A stretch of 32,180 nucleotides of DNA from Bacteroidaceae bacterium (GTDB lineage: Bacteria > Bacteroidota > Bacteroidia > Bacteroidales > Bacteroidaceae), in contig JAFXZY010000030.1 in NCBI GenBank assembly GCA_017541025.1, forward strand, positions 1-32,180. Direction: 5' to 3'. A model generated the notes under the pieces. It worked only from the letters and a program-made list of their open reading frames with translations, made no database searches and had not been told where the DNA came from. The translations under genes were made by a program, and so were the position numbers. Positions 22,314 through 30,598 of this stretch are shown here, piece by piece; within the stretch, counting starts at the first letter, position 1; each line of letters starts with the position of its first letter.

Positions 22314-25202
22314 TTAATACCATTGAATATTTCCACTATACGAACTCTGTTTCTTCCATCTTAAAGCATCAGCCAGCGTTCCGGCTTTACAAGCGAAAGT
22401 AAAGTTATAACTTGTGTATGGGAATATTACCATGCTGGCCGACATTGAAAAACAATGAAGATCCCTACTCAAACTCGCGGTTGTCATACTCAGTTTCTTA
22501 TAATTGAAATCGTAACCTGAGGAGAAATTGATATTCCATCCTTCGGATATTGTCAGATTACCAGAGAAGTTGAGTGTCTGACTAAACTTATATGGATAAC
22601 GCATTCTTTTGGGATTAATGGGAGCCGATGTATCCTCACGCATAGAAATACCATAACTGACTGTAAGGTTCCATGGCATACTAAATTTCAGATAACCGTC
22701 CTCGTCTATTTCTCCTGAACTTTTACCTTCCTTTCCCCCCATTCTACCCTTCCTTCGGTCGGGGTCGACATTCGGCATATCCATTTCGTCCTCATCCTCG
22801 TCTTCTTCATCGTCAACTTCATCATTATCCTGATTTACGTTCACACTTTTCGATTTGTTAAACAGTCCAAGTAACTTTTTGAACGTCTGATTGTTAAACG
22901 TATACGAAAGGTTTTGAGACATACCCTGAAAGCGTCCGAATCGTCCTTGGCTATACTCCGTTTTTTCACCAACCCGTACATTTCCGTTTTCATCAAATTC
23001 GTATGCATAAGTAGCAAACACTGCATTGAGGGAGAAAGTATAGGTTTTCGTCAATTTCAAACGGACACGCATATTCAAATCGCTAAGAGGACGAACCTTT
23101 GCCGCCATATTGTATGACATATTCAGTCCGAACTCATCAATAAGGCTTATCTTCTTAAAGGAGTTTGCAGAATCGCTTTTGGTCCTCAACTTCATTTCCA
23201 CGTTATTAGATATATCAATTGACACATTGCCAGTCATACCTGTACCCACAGTTCCGTATACACCTCCGCTGAAGGGAGAATAGGTGACGGTAGAAACATT
23301 TCCGTTTTTGTCCGTCTTTACATACGAATCATAGAATCCAAAAGCAGGCTTGCTAAAGTCTGGTGCATAAGAGAAACTTATAGTAGGCGTTAAGACATGA
23401 CGGATAGCATAGATTTTCTTACCTCCTGCCCAGGGTAAAGGGTAAAACATACCGTATATCTTGGTATTGGCACTTACAGCCATGTTGAAATTATATACGT
23501 TGTAAAAGCCATATAAGGTGTCTCTTTTTACAGCCTGTTTCTCTTGATCCCAAGATTGCATAACCTTATTAGAATACATACGGTCGGTAAAGTTGAACGA
23601 AGGCGTCACATTAATATACTTAAAAAGGCTAAACGAAGCACTAATAGGAATCTGGTGACGCATACCATTACGCCAATCCCTGATAAGGCTGCTCTTAAAC
23701 AGAAGATTCTCCTTCGTATTAATACTATTGGTAAGGTTACCCGTGTAACTCATAGCAATCTTTTCATACCAGCGCTCTGCTCCTACCATCTTTTTACGTT
23801 TGAAAGGATAGAAACGATTCAGTGAAATGGTAAGGTTTGGAAGCGTAACAGATATAGAACTGTCGCGAACATTCTGGCTCAAGTTGAAGGAACCGCTAAG
23901 GGTAAGGCCAATGTTCGGGAAAGACTTGCTATACGAAAGACTACTGGTTCTGGTGCTCTGTGTATAACTCTCAGGATTGTACATACTGGTGAGGTTGTTA
24001 CGTTCGTAGCTACTTGTAGCAAAGTTAACGCTGGCAGAGAAACTCTGTGAGGGATTAGCCTTAGCGTCTTGGCGATGGGTCCATGTAACCTTAAAACTTT
24101 TACTGGTTACCTCATCGGGGAAATTCTTTTCTCCTTCGTGTGTATATTGATAACTGACATACAGACTTCCATTAAACTTATAACGTTTCTTATAGGTACT
24201 CTGAGCAGAAAGCGACCACGAGCCCTTTGTATAGATGTCGCCTAACAACTTGACATCCACGTAGTCATTAATGGCAAAATAATAACCTCCTTCACGAAGG
24301 TAAAACCCTCGGCTCGTCTCATCACCATAGGTAGGCATAATAAATCCGCTGCTGTACTTTTGCTTGAAAGGGAAGAAGCCGTAAGGAAGAGCCAACGGAA
24401 GGGGGACATCCTCAACTACGACATGCGCTGGTCCAAAAATTACGCTCTTTCCAGGATGCATTTTGGCTCTGGATAATGCCAAATAGAAATGAGGATGTTC
24501 TGCATCACAAGTGGTATACTTACCATGACGGATGTACATAACACCAGAACTGTCACGTTTACCGTCTGTAGTCTGCATGAAGCCTTCACCCTCTTGCGTA
24601 TAGACATTAGATACGAAAGCTTTACGTGTTTTGAAATTATATGCAATCTTATCCGGTTCGTATTCATCGGTTCCCTGCTTGAACAAAGGCTTCCCCTGAA
24701 CAACACCAGTAGAGTCCTTGCGTCCTGCTGCATAAACCAGACTACTGTCAATACTGATATCAATCTCTTCGGCATCCAACTCCAGATTCTGATAATTAAC
24801 TTTACTGTCACCATAAAGATGGGCTCGGGAATTACGGTAGTCAAACACGATAGAGTCTTTGGCTTCATATTTAACTGGCGAGTCAAGTACATTATCGTTT
24901 GCCGAGGTGTCGACTGGGACAGTATCTTTTTGAGTCGTATCTGGCAGAATAGTGAAAGAATACTCTGGCATGGTATCCTTAAGCAAAGAATCAAGTTCCT
25001 CCTTGCTGATATAACGTCCACCTTTTAAAGAATGAACGGGTCGCTTTAATGTGTCCGACCGATTAGGAACCACTGAATCAGGAACTGACAGCGTATCAGA
25101 ATCCTCATCTTCCATATTACCAGAAAAACGGTAATACGGACCAGACGCAAAAGCCATTACGGCTATGCACGCTATAAAAAATGTCAGTACCCTGGTCTTC
25201 AA
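22314..25202 (-). CDS. lptD: LPS assembly outer-membrane protein LptD (Bacteroidetes type)
   Basis: The 962-residue protein has a signal peptide (MKTRVLTFFIACIAVMAFASG). A periplasmic OstA/LptA-like beta-jellyroll domain spans about 110-260 (AHLYGDSKVNYQNLELDAEEIDI, MYIRHGKYTTCDAEHPHFYL). A large C-terminal beta barrel ends in aromatic strands (YSGNIQWY). In Gram-negative bacteria LptD inserts LPS into the outer leaflet. An acidic stretch at about residues 785-800 (Asp/Glu-rich), followed by a Gly/Lys-rich linker, interrupts the barrel and probably forms a surface loop. The divergent sequence limits detail, but order and length fit Bacteroidetes LptD. It heads a unit with the dTDP-rhamnose genes, consistent with an envelope-polysaccharide role. 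Confidence 0.9.
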   Translation of the reverse strand: MKTRVLTFFIACIAVMAFASGPYYRFSGNMEDEDSDTLSVPDSVVPNRSDTLKRPVHSLKGGRYISKEELDSLLKDTMPEYSFTILPDTTQKDTVPVDTSANDNVLDSPVKYEAKDSIVFDYRNSRAHLYGDSKVNYQNLELDAEEIDISIDSSLVYAAGRKDSTGVVQGKPLFKQGTDEYEPDKIAYNFKTRKAFVSNVYTQEGEGFMQTTDGKRDSSGVMYIRHGKYTTCDAEHPHFYLALSRAKMHPGKSVIFGPAHVVVEDVPLPLALPYGFFPFKQKYSSGFIMPTYGDETSRGFYLREGGYYFAINDYVDVKLLGDIYTKGSWSLSAQSTYKKRYKFNGSLYVSYQYTHEGEKNFPDEVTSKSFKVTWTHRQDAKANPSQSFSASVNFATSSYERNNLTSMYNPESYTQSTRTSSLSYSKSFPNIGLTLSGSFNLSQNVRDSSISVTLPNLTISLNRFYPFKRKKMVGAERWYEKIAMSYTGNLTNSINTKENLLFKSSLIRDWRNGMRHQIPISASFSLFKYINVTPSFNFTDRMYSNKVMQSWDQEKQAVKRDTLYGFYNVYNFNMAVSANTKIYGMFYPLPWAGGKKIYAIRHVLTPTISFSYAPDFSKPAFGFYDSYVKTDKNGNVSTVTYSPFSGGVYGTVGTGMTGNVSIDISNNVEMKLRTKSDSANSFKKISLIDEFGLNMSYNMAAKVRPLSDLNMRVRLKLTKTYTFSLNAVFATYAYEFDENGNVRVGEKTEYSQGRFGRFQGMSQNLSYTFNNQTFKKLLGLFNKSKSVNVNQDNDEVDDEEDEDEDEMDMPNVDPDRRKGRMGGKEGKSSGEIDEDGYLKFSMPWNLTVSYGISMREDTSAPINPKRMRYPYKFSQTLNFSGNLTISEGWNINFSSGYDFNYKKLSMTTASLSRDLHCFSMSASMVIFPYTSYNFTFACKAGTLADALRWKKQSSYSGNIQWY

Positions 25203-25228
25203 CTTCCCAAACTATTTGATTCAATTTG

Positions 25229-25236
25229 CAAAGGTA
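25229..25236 (-). promoter_or_regulatory. -7 promoter box for the lptD-rfbACBD unit
   Basis: On the minus strand this reads TACCTTTG, an exact TAnnTTTG match. It lies 27 bases ahead of the lptD ATG at 25202, giving a leader of about 20 nt. No TTTG is found at the -33 distance. Confidence 0.65.
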
Positions 25237-25285
25237 CAAAATAATACTGACACTTCATGAAGGATAAGAGAATATTAAAGTTTTT

Positions 25286-25822
25286 TCACTCGAAACGACA
25301 CTTCCAATCCTCAAAAATCCTCAGCCCGTCCTCTCCGAACTTACCTAAACTGGCAAGTGCTCTTTCAAAAGTTTTCTCCTCATCGAGCTTGGTTTTAGAG
25401 TAAAATTTGTCTGCATAACAGATGATTTGTTCCTCCAAAGTCTCCGGCACATAGTCGTCAGGCGGTAGCGGCAATGCCTGTTGCAGGATGTTCAGGCGTG
25501 TAAGCCCAGTACCGGTATGACGTTCTGCTACTCGCGCATGAGTAGGAAGCCCTTCCTTACGCAGTATTTCTCCACCCAACAAGCCATGTTTGATGTATGG
25601 TTCAGCGCCATAGCAGAAAATAGCCGGTGCATCTACATAAACAATGCCTATGTCGTGCAACATGGCTGCCTCGTAAAGGAACTGACGGTCCAACTGGAAC
25701 TCCGGATGTTTGTCTGCAATTTTCAATGCTCTGTTTGCAACATCACTACTATGCTTTAGCAAAATATCTTCTAGTGCAGGGTTCCCCTCGCAATAACGGT
25801 GTATTAACTCTTCTGGTTTCAT
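25286..25822 (-). CDS. HD-domain phosphohydrolase-like protein
   Basis: A 178-residue cytosolic HD-superfamily protein. The metal-binding set is His24 (LLKHS), His56-Asp57 (MLHDIG), His79 (IKHGLLG), His102 (ERHTG) and a later Asp in YADKF, matching HDIG-type phosphohydrolases. The substrate is unknown; family members act on nucleotides or phosphodiesters. The frame is open upstream to 25870, but the ATG at 25822 is chosen because the segment 25823-25870 is occupied by a consensus promoter (25827-25857) and a hairpin. This leaves essentially no 5' leader. The gene lies between the nqr operon and lptD on the same strand and appears to be its own unit. Confidence 0.82.
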   Translation of the reverse strand: MKPEELIHRYCEGNPALEDILLKHSSDVANRALKIADKHPEFQLDRQFLYEAAMLHDIGIVYVDAPAIFCYGAEPYIKHGLLGGEILRKEGLPTHARVAERHTGTGLTRLNILQQALPLPPDDYVPETLEEQIICYADKFYSKTKLDEEKTFERALASLGKFGEDGLRIFEDWKCRFE

Positions 25823-25826
25823 GGTG

Positions 25827-25857
25827 CAAATATATACAAATAATGGCACATCCCAAA
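25827..25857 (-). promoter_or_regulatory. Consensus promoter directly abutting the HD-gene ATG
   Basis: On the minus strand, TTTG (25854-25857) and TATATTTG (25827-25834) are separated by 19 nt, a full Bacteroidetes consensus. The -7 box ends only 4 bases before the ATG at 25822, so transcription would start at or next to the A of the start codon. Confidence 0.75.
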
Positions 25858-25875
25858 CGGAATGTACCATTATTT
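25838..25875 (-). terminator. Long hairpin at the end of the nqr operon
   Basis: A 17-bp stem (AAATAATGG perfectly pairing with CCATTATTT, then eight more pairs including two G-U) closes a 4-base loop. It starts 17 bases beyond the nqrF stop. The sequence after it on the minus strand is AT-rich but has no true T run, so it may be a weak terminator, a 3'-end stabiliser or an operator. It includes the -33 box of the HD-gene promoter at its apex. Confidence 0.65.
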
Positions 25876-25892
25876 ATGAGTGAATCGGGAAA

Positions 25893-27182
25893 TTAACCAC
25901 CGAAATTATCGAAACGAATCATATCGTCCTCAACACCCAGACTATGCAGCAGGTCGAGAACAGTCTTTGCCATCATTGGAGGACCACAGAGGTAGTACTC
26001 GCAATCTTCTGGAGCCTCATGCTGCTTCAGGTATGTATCGCCCATAACAGGAGCTACGAAGCCTGGAGTATATTTGATACCTGCTGCATCTGCCTTGGGA
26101 TCGGGACGGTCCAAAGCCAGGTGGAAGTGGAAGTTGGGAAAATCCTTTTCCAACTGCAGGAAGTCATCCAAGAAAGGAATCTCCTCCAATGCACGAGCAC
26201 CATAGAAATAGTGCATGGGGCGCTGACGATCTTCATCGCTGACACCATGTCCCTTGAGCATGTGCATAATCTGAGCACGCAGAGGAGCCATACCGGCACC
26301 ACCGCCAACCCAAATCATCTCACGACCAGAACCATATACAGGTCGGAATTCTCCGTAAGGACCGCTCATGATAACCTTGTCGCCGGGCTTCAGACTGAAG
26401 ATGTATGAAGAGGCTATACCGGGATTAACATCCATGAAACCTGTGCCTTGATCCTTTGGCTTGAATGGAGGAGTGGCAATACGTACGTTCAGCGTAATGA
26501 TGTCACCCTCATCAGGATAGTTAGCCATAGAGTAAGCACGGATAGTTTCCTGAGGATTGGTACACTTCAAGGGGAACAGACCGAACTTCTCCCATGCGGG
26601 AAGATAGGTATCGCCAATGAGACTCTTATCGAAGTCCTTGTCGTAATCGATGCAATCAAATGCAGGAATCTTAATCTGTGCGTAAGAGCCGGGCTCGAAG
26701 TCCATGTGCTCGCCAGCAGGCAGAGCTACCTTGTACTCCTTGATGAAGGTTGCAACGTTCTTGTTTCCAATAACGGTACACTCCCATTCCTTAACTCCCA
26801 TTACAGAATCGTCAATCTTAACCTGCAAATCGCCCTTGACCTTGCACTGGCAACCTAAACGCCAGTGATCTTTAATCTGCTTACGGGTGAAATGGCCCTT
26901 CTCGCTGTCTAGAATCTCACCACCGCCTGCAGGAACCTGAAGTTTGCACTGTCCACAAGAGCCCTTACCACCACAGGCACTGGGCAAGAATATGCCTTCC
27001 TGTGACAGCGTACTCAGCAGAGAACTACCTTGACCTACAGAGAGCGTGTCTTTTCCGTTAATTGTAATATTTACATTGCCACTGGGTGACAAATAAGCCT
27101 TAGCTACGAGCAGGATGATGACCAAGGCAATAATGACCACCAGGAATACGCCAATGCTCGCTAAAATCAAATTCATATCCAT
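25893..27182 (-). CDS. nqrF: Na+-translocating NADH:quinone reductase subunit F
   Basis: The 429-residue NADH-oxidising subunit of Na+-NQR at the inner membrane. One N-terminal helix (about residues 8-30) is followed by a 2Fe-2S ferredoxin domain with Cys70, Cys76, Cys79 and Cys111 (ACGGKGSCGQC). An FNR-like FAD domain (AYSMANYPDE) and an NADH-binding domain (WVGGGAGMAPLRAQ, YLCGPPMM) follow, ending DNFGG. Electrons pass from NADH through FAD and the cluster to the NqrD/E iron site. Length is slightly above that of V. cholerae NqrF. It is the last gene of nqrABCDEF, 17 bp after nqrE. Confidence 0.97.
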   Translation of the reverse strand: MDMNLILASIGVFLVVIIALVIILLVAKAYLSPSGNVNITINGKDTLSVGQGSSLLSTLSQEGIFLPSACGGKGSCGQCKLQVPAGGGEILDSEKGHFTRKQIKDHWRLGCQCKVKGDLQVKIDDSVMGVKEWECTVIGNKNVATFIKEYKVALPAGEHMDFEPGSYAQIKIPAFDCIDYDKDFDKSLIGDTYLPAWEKFGLFPLKCTNPQETIRAYSMANYPDEGDIITLNVRIATPPFKPKDQGTGFMDVNPGIASSYIFSLKPGDKVIMSGPYGEFRPVYGSGREMIWVGGGAGMAPLRAQIMHMLKGHGVSDEDRQRPMHYFYGARALEEIPFLDDFLQLEKDFPNFHFHLALDRPDPKADAAGIKYTPGFVAPVMGDTYLKQHEAPEDCEYYLCGPPMMAKTVLDLLHSLGVEDDMIRFDNFGG

Positions 27183-27199
27183 TGTTATTCCTCCTACTT

Positions 27200-27826
27200 T
27201 TAGATGTTAAGACCAGAGAAGCACATGAAAGCAAGTGCCATCAGACCTACGGTAATGAATGTAATACCAAGACCCTGCAAGGGTTTGGGAACATCGGTAT
27301 AAGCCATCTTCTCGCGAATGGCAGCAAGGCCCACAATAGCCAGCAGCCAACCGATACCAGAGCCAAGAGCATAGGCAATAGCATCACCGAAACCGCCAAT
27401 GAACTGAGCATTGGTGGGCTCCATGGTAACACGCTGCTGCATGAACAAGCTGGCACCCATGATGGCGCAGTTCACAGCTATCAAAGGCAGGAAGATACCC
27501 AGAGATGCATAGAGCGAAGGACTGAAGCGTTCCACTATCATCTCCACCAACTGTACCATACCGGCAATAACGGCAATGAACAGGATGAAGGCAAGGAATG
27601 TTAAGTCAACACCTGCCACTATGGCATCAGGACCGAGTACGTAGGTCTGCAAAGCATAATCTACTGGCACTGTGACGAGCAGCACAAAAGTAACTGCAAT
27701 ACCCAAACCAAGGGCTGTCTTCACATTCTTGGATACGGCCAGATAAGAGCACATACCCAGGAAGAAGGCAAATATCATGTTGTCCACAAAGATGGAGCGG
27801 ACAAAGAGACTAATCATGTGTTCCAT
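27200..27826 (-). CDS. nqrE: Na+-translocating NADH:quinone reductase subunit E
   Basis: A 208-residue inner-membrane subunit with six predicted helices, paralogous to NqrD and packed against it. Conserved segments are [30 protein letters not shown]-type region at the N-terminus (including the Cys that helps hold the intramembrane iron centre), [35 protein letters not shown] (second conserved Cys) and LAAIREKM near the end. The ATG at 27826 follows the nqrD stop by one base, which decides it over the longer open frame. Confidence 0.95.
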   Translation of the reverse strand: MEHMISLFVRSIFVDNMIFAFFLGMCSYLAVSKNVKTALGLGIAVTFVLLVTVPVDYALQTYVLGPDAIVAGVDLTFLAFILFIAVIAGMVQLVEMIVERFSPSLYASLGIFLPLIAVNCAIMGASLFMQQRVTMEPTNAQFIGGFGDAIAYALGSGIGWLLAIVGLAAIREKMAYTDVPKPLQGLGITFITVGLMALAFMCFSGLNI

Positions 27827-27827
27827 A

Positions 27828-28454
27828 CTACTTCTCCTCCTTATTATAAGCACGATGTGCCCATATTACACAACCTACAATAATCAAACTCATGGCAGGC
27901 ATCACCATCATACCATTGTTCATATAACCTGCATCGTACATGAACTGGGGAATAACGTTAAAACCGAAAAGGGTTCCGAAGCCAAATAGCTCGCGAACGA
28001 AACCAACGACAACCAGAATGGCAGCATAGCCAAGACCATTGCCAATACCATCCAGGAACGAAGGCCAGGGGCTGTTCTGCATAGCAAAAGCCTCAAGACG
28101 GCCCATCAAAATACAGTTGGTGATGATAAGACCTACATAAACACTCAGCTGTACACTTACATCATATACATAAGCTTTAAGCAGCTGACTGACAATCGTC
28201 ACAAGAGCAGCCACAACCACCAACTGTACGATAATACGGATGCGGTTGGGAATAGTCTTGCGCAACAGAGATATAATCACATTAGAGAATGCCGTGATAA
28301 CCGTCACACTCAATCCCATTACTATGGCGGGCTTCAGCTGACTGGTAACAGCCAATGCCGAACAAATACCCAGCACCTGAACGGCAACGGGGTTGTTCAC
28401 ATTAAGGGGGCCTGTGAATGCGGCTTTATTCTCTTCAGAAAACAATTTACTCAT
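27828..28454 (-). CDS. nqrD: Na+-translocating NADH:quinone reductase subunit D
   Basis: A 208-residue six-helix membrane subunit. It begins with a short cytosolic segment ([36 protein letters not shown]-type start with a conserved Cys in the first helix). It contains [20 protein letters not shown] with the second conserved Cys, and the helices around [23 protein letters not shown]. With NqrE it forms the iron site that relays electrons from NqrF to the FMN on NqrC. The stop is TAG, one base before the nqrE start, and the gene follows nqrC by 20 bp. Confidence 0.95.
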   Translation of the reverse strand: MSKLFSEENKAAFTGPLNVNNPVAVQVLGICSALAVTSQLKPAIVMGLSVTVITAFSNVIISLLRKTIPNRIRIIVQLVVVAALVTIVSQLLKAYVYDVSVQLSVYVGLIITNCILMGRLEAFAMQNSPWPSFLDGIGNGLGYAAILVVVGFVRELFGFGTLFGFNVIPQFMYDAGYMNNGMMVMPAMSLIIVGCVIWAHRAYNKEEK

Positions 28455-28474
28455 ATTCTTTTCCTCCTTTTTTC

Positions 28475-29368
28475 TTATTGTTCAACATTGGTTTTTTCAC
28501 ACTCTTCTTTACAGCCCTGACAACCTGTTTCGTTAGGACAGATGCCCTGACATTTTTCCTTGTTCGGACATTCGCCGGTAGCGCCAAGGAAGTCTGTGTA
28601 AGCAGTCAGGCCGTCCTTAACCATTGCAGCCACACCGTTACTGGTGAGGGTAGCACCGGTTACGCCATCCACCTCGTTCTCCTGTTGGGCAGCACCAGCC
28701 TTTACTACTGTAAGAGCAACCTTGCCATCCTCGCCGAAGATGGGCTTGCCAATGAACTGGTCTTGGAACCACTTCTCGCTGATACGGGCTCCCAAGCCAG
28801 CTGTCTCGCTTTCGTGGTAGAAGTAAGTGCCAAGCACTTTATCCTTCGCCTCGTTTACTGCGATATAGCCCCAAAGGCCACCCCAAAGGCCGCGACCTAC
28901 GACAGGAATCACGTAAGCCTTCTCTCCATTGGCAGTAGTACCAGTGAAGACATGCAGCTCACCATTCTTAATAAGAGCGCCATAGCTGGTATTGAACTTA
29001 CCCTCATAAGGTGTCAGTTCACCGTTTTCAAGGACATTATCCTTCACCTTTTCAGCATAGATGGCACCTACATCAACAGTCGCCTTGTCATAGCCAAGAG
29101 CAGAAAGAATCTGTCCCTTGGTATCGTTTGCCACGTTGGCGTCTTGCGTCTCCTTCAAAGCAGAAGCCACAAAAGCCAGCAGGAAGGCAACGATGATAAC
29201 CATTACTGCCGCATAGCAGATAGTATATACATTGCTGTTTGTGTTGATACCCTTCGACTTTACTTCCTTAATTTTGGAAGAGTCGGCGCCGCAGATAGGG
29301 CACTTATCGGGCATTGATGCAGCCTCGAATGTCTGGCCGCATTGTTCGCATATAAATTTCTTTGCCAT
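28475..29368 (-). CDS. nqrC: NqrC with N-terminal rubredoxin-like module and Cys-rich tail
   Basis: The 297-residue subunit carries a covalent FMN in the periplasmic domain of Na+-NQR. The core is normal: a membrane helix (about 47-70) and an FMN-binding domain with GLWGGLWGY, HxSETAGLGARI and the flavinylation motif DGVTGATLTS (234-243, acceptor Thr240). Two parts are extra. Residues 1-34 form a rubredoxin-like zinc/iron ribbon with Cys7, Cys10, Cys23 and Cys26 (CxxC-x12-CxxC, ending CPICGA) on the cytosolic side. Residues 267-290 form a tail with six cysteines (267, 273, 277, 283, 286, 290) expected in the periplasm. Standard NqrC proteins are about 230-260 residues and have neither. The ATG at 29368 is 6 bp after nqrB and starts with the ribbon, so the fusion is not a start-choice artefact. 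Confidence 0.93.
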   Translation of the reverse strand: MAKKFICEQCGQTFEAASMPDKCPICGADSSKIKEVKSKGINTNSNVYTICYAAVMVIIVAFLLAFVASALKETQDANVANDTKGQILSALGYDKATVDVGAIYAEKVKDNVLENGELTPYEGKFNTSYGALIKNGELHVFTGTTANGEKAYVIPVVGRGLWGGLWGYIAVNEAKDKVLGTYFYHESETAGLGARISEKWFQDQFIGKPIFGEDGKVALTVVKAGAAQQENEVDGVTGATLTSNGVAAMVKDGLTAYTDFLGATGECPNKEKCQGICPNETGCQGCKEECEKTNVEQ

Positions 29369-29374
29369 ATCTGT

Positions 29375-30550
29375 TTACTTTTTAGATACGCGTTTAGCAC
29401 GCATGTTAATGTTCTTCTGTACGAAGCAATAGTCGATAAGACTTGCAAAGAGGTTCATCAGCAGAATAGCCAGCATCATACCCTCGGGATAACCGGGGTT
29501 AAGAACACGAACCAACACTGCAATGAAACCGATGAGCAGACCATAGACATACTTACCGCATTCTGTACGACAGCTCGTTACAGGATCTGTTGCCATGAAT
29601 ACAGCACCGAAGGCAAAGCCGCCGATAACCAGCTGCTCGTACCACTGGATCTGCGTCAGGCCTAAAGCCTGCAGAAGATAACCTGTTGCTGCACCACCTA
29701 CGAAGACACTTAACATGGTCTTCCAGCTGGCAATGCCAGTCCACAGCAGTAACAAACCGCCTAATGCAATAGCGATAAAGCTGGTCTCGCCGATACAACC
29801 AGGGATGAGACCTGTAATGGCATTCTGAACAGTATCTGGCGTAAAGCCTGCAAAGCCTGCCTGAGCAGCCTCGCCAAGAGGTGTTGCAGCGGTGTAAGCA
29901 TCTGTAGCCTTATAACCGAGTCCGAAGATTGTATCCTGTGCCACCCATACGGTTGCATCGCCTGTCATGGCAGAAGGATAACTGAAGAACAGAAAAGCAC
30001 GGGTAATAAGAGCAGGATTGAAGATGTTCATACCTGTACCACCAAAAATCTCCTTAGCAAGGATAACGCTAAAGGCAACTGCTATAGCAAGTATCCACAG
30101 TGGGCAAGTAACAGGAACAATCATAGGTATAAGAATACCTGACACAAGAAAACCTTCTTGAATCTCCTCATTTTTCCACTGAGCTACCGTAAACTCAATA
30201 CCAAGACCAACTGCGTAGCTGACAATAATCTTTGGGAGAACGGCCAAGAAGCCGTACCAGAACATGCCCCAGAATGTAGCATCGGCCAAATGACCTGTTG
30301 CCAGAGCATTCTGGTAACCCACATTATACATACCGAAGAGCAAGGCAGGAATCAGAGCAATCACAACGAGACTCATGATACGCTTGCTATCGATAGCATC
30401 GTGGATATTCACGCTTCCTACGCGACTGGTGGTATTGGGGACGAAAGCAAACGTCTCGAAACCGTCCACCAACGAACGGAAGGCATGGAACTTGCCACCC
30501 TCCTCAACGTAGGGATGAATGTTATCGAATAGTTTCTTTATTGGATTCAT
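29375..30550 (-). CDS. nqrB: Na+-translocating NADH:quinone reductase subunit B
   Basis: A 391-residue membrane subunit with about ten helices that carries the main Na+ path, covalent FMN, and riboflavin. Recognisable segments are FVPNTTSRVGSVNIHDAIDSKR, IPMIVPVTCPLWILAIAVAF, KEIFGGTGMNIFNPALITRAFLFF-type region and ATDPVTSCRTECGKYVYGLLIGF. The flavin-attachment region reads DAYTAATPLG (217-226) where the common form is SGAT; Thr223 is the expected acceptor. ApbE encoded at 8717 should attach the FMN. Spacing to nqrA is 48 bp and includes a small tandem repeat. Confidence 0.96.
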   Translation of the reverse strand: MNPIKKLFDNIHPYVEEGGKFHAFRSLVDGFETFAFVPNTTSRVGSVNIHDAIDSKRIMSLVVIALIPALLFGMYNVGYQNALATGHLADATFWGMFWYGFLAVLPKIIVSYAVGLGIEFTVAQWKNEEIQEGFLVSGILIPMIVPVTCPLWILAIAVAFSVILAKEIFGGTGMNIFNPALITRAFLFFSYPSAMTGDATVWVAQDTIFGLGYKATDAYTAATPLGEAAQAGFAGFTPDTVQNAITGLIPGCIGETSFIAIALGGLLLLWTGIASWKTMLSVFVGGAATGYLLQALGLTQIQWYEQLVIGGFAFGAVFMATDPVTSCRTECGKYVYGLLIGFIAVLVRVLNPGYPEGMMLAILLMNLFASLIDYCFVQKNINMRAKRVSKK

Positions 30551-30573
30551 ATTATAAATAATAATGTAATGTC

Positions 30574-30591
30574 GTCAACTTGTCAACTTGT
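30574..30591. repeat. Octamer repeat GTCAACTT x2 between nqrA and nqrB
   Basis: Two perfect 8-bp units plus a partial third lie in the 48-bp gap between the nqrA stop and nqrB start. It is the only unusual element inside the operon's gaps. No hairpin is formed. Too short to assign a role. Confidence 0.6.
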
Positions 30592-30598
30592 AAATATA

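Noticed and set aside
24440-25021. A 193-codon minus-strand frame inside lptD
   Set aside because: It is a shadow of the lptD signal and jellyroll region in another frame, with no start context or known domain.
28418-29317. A 299-codon open frame on the plus strand
   Set aside because: It is antisense to nqrC and the start of nqrD. Its composition is that of a shadow frame and no promoter or family match is seen.
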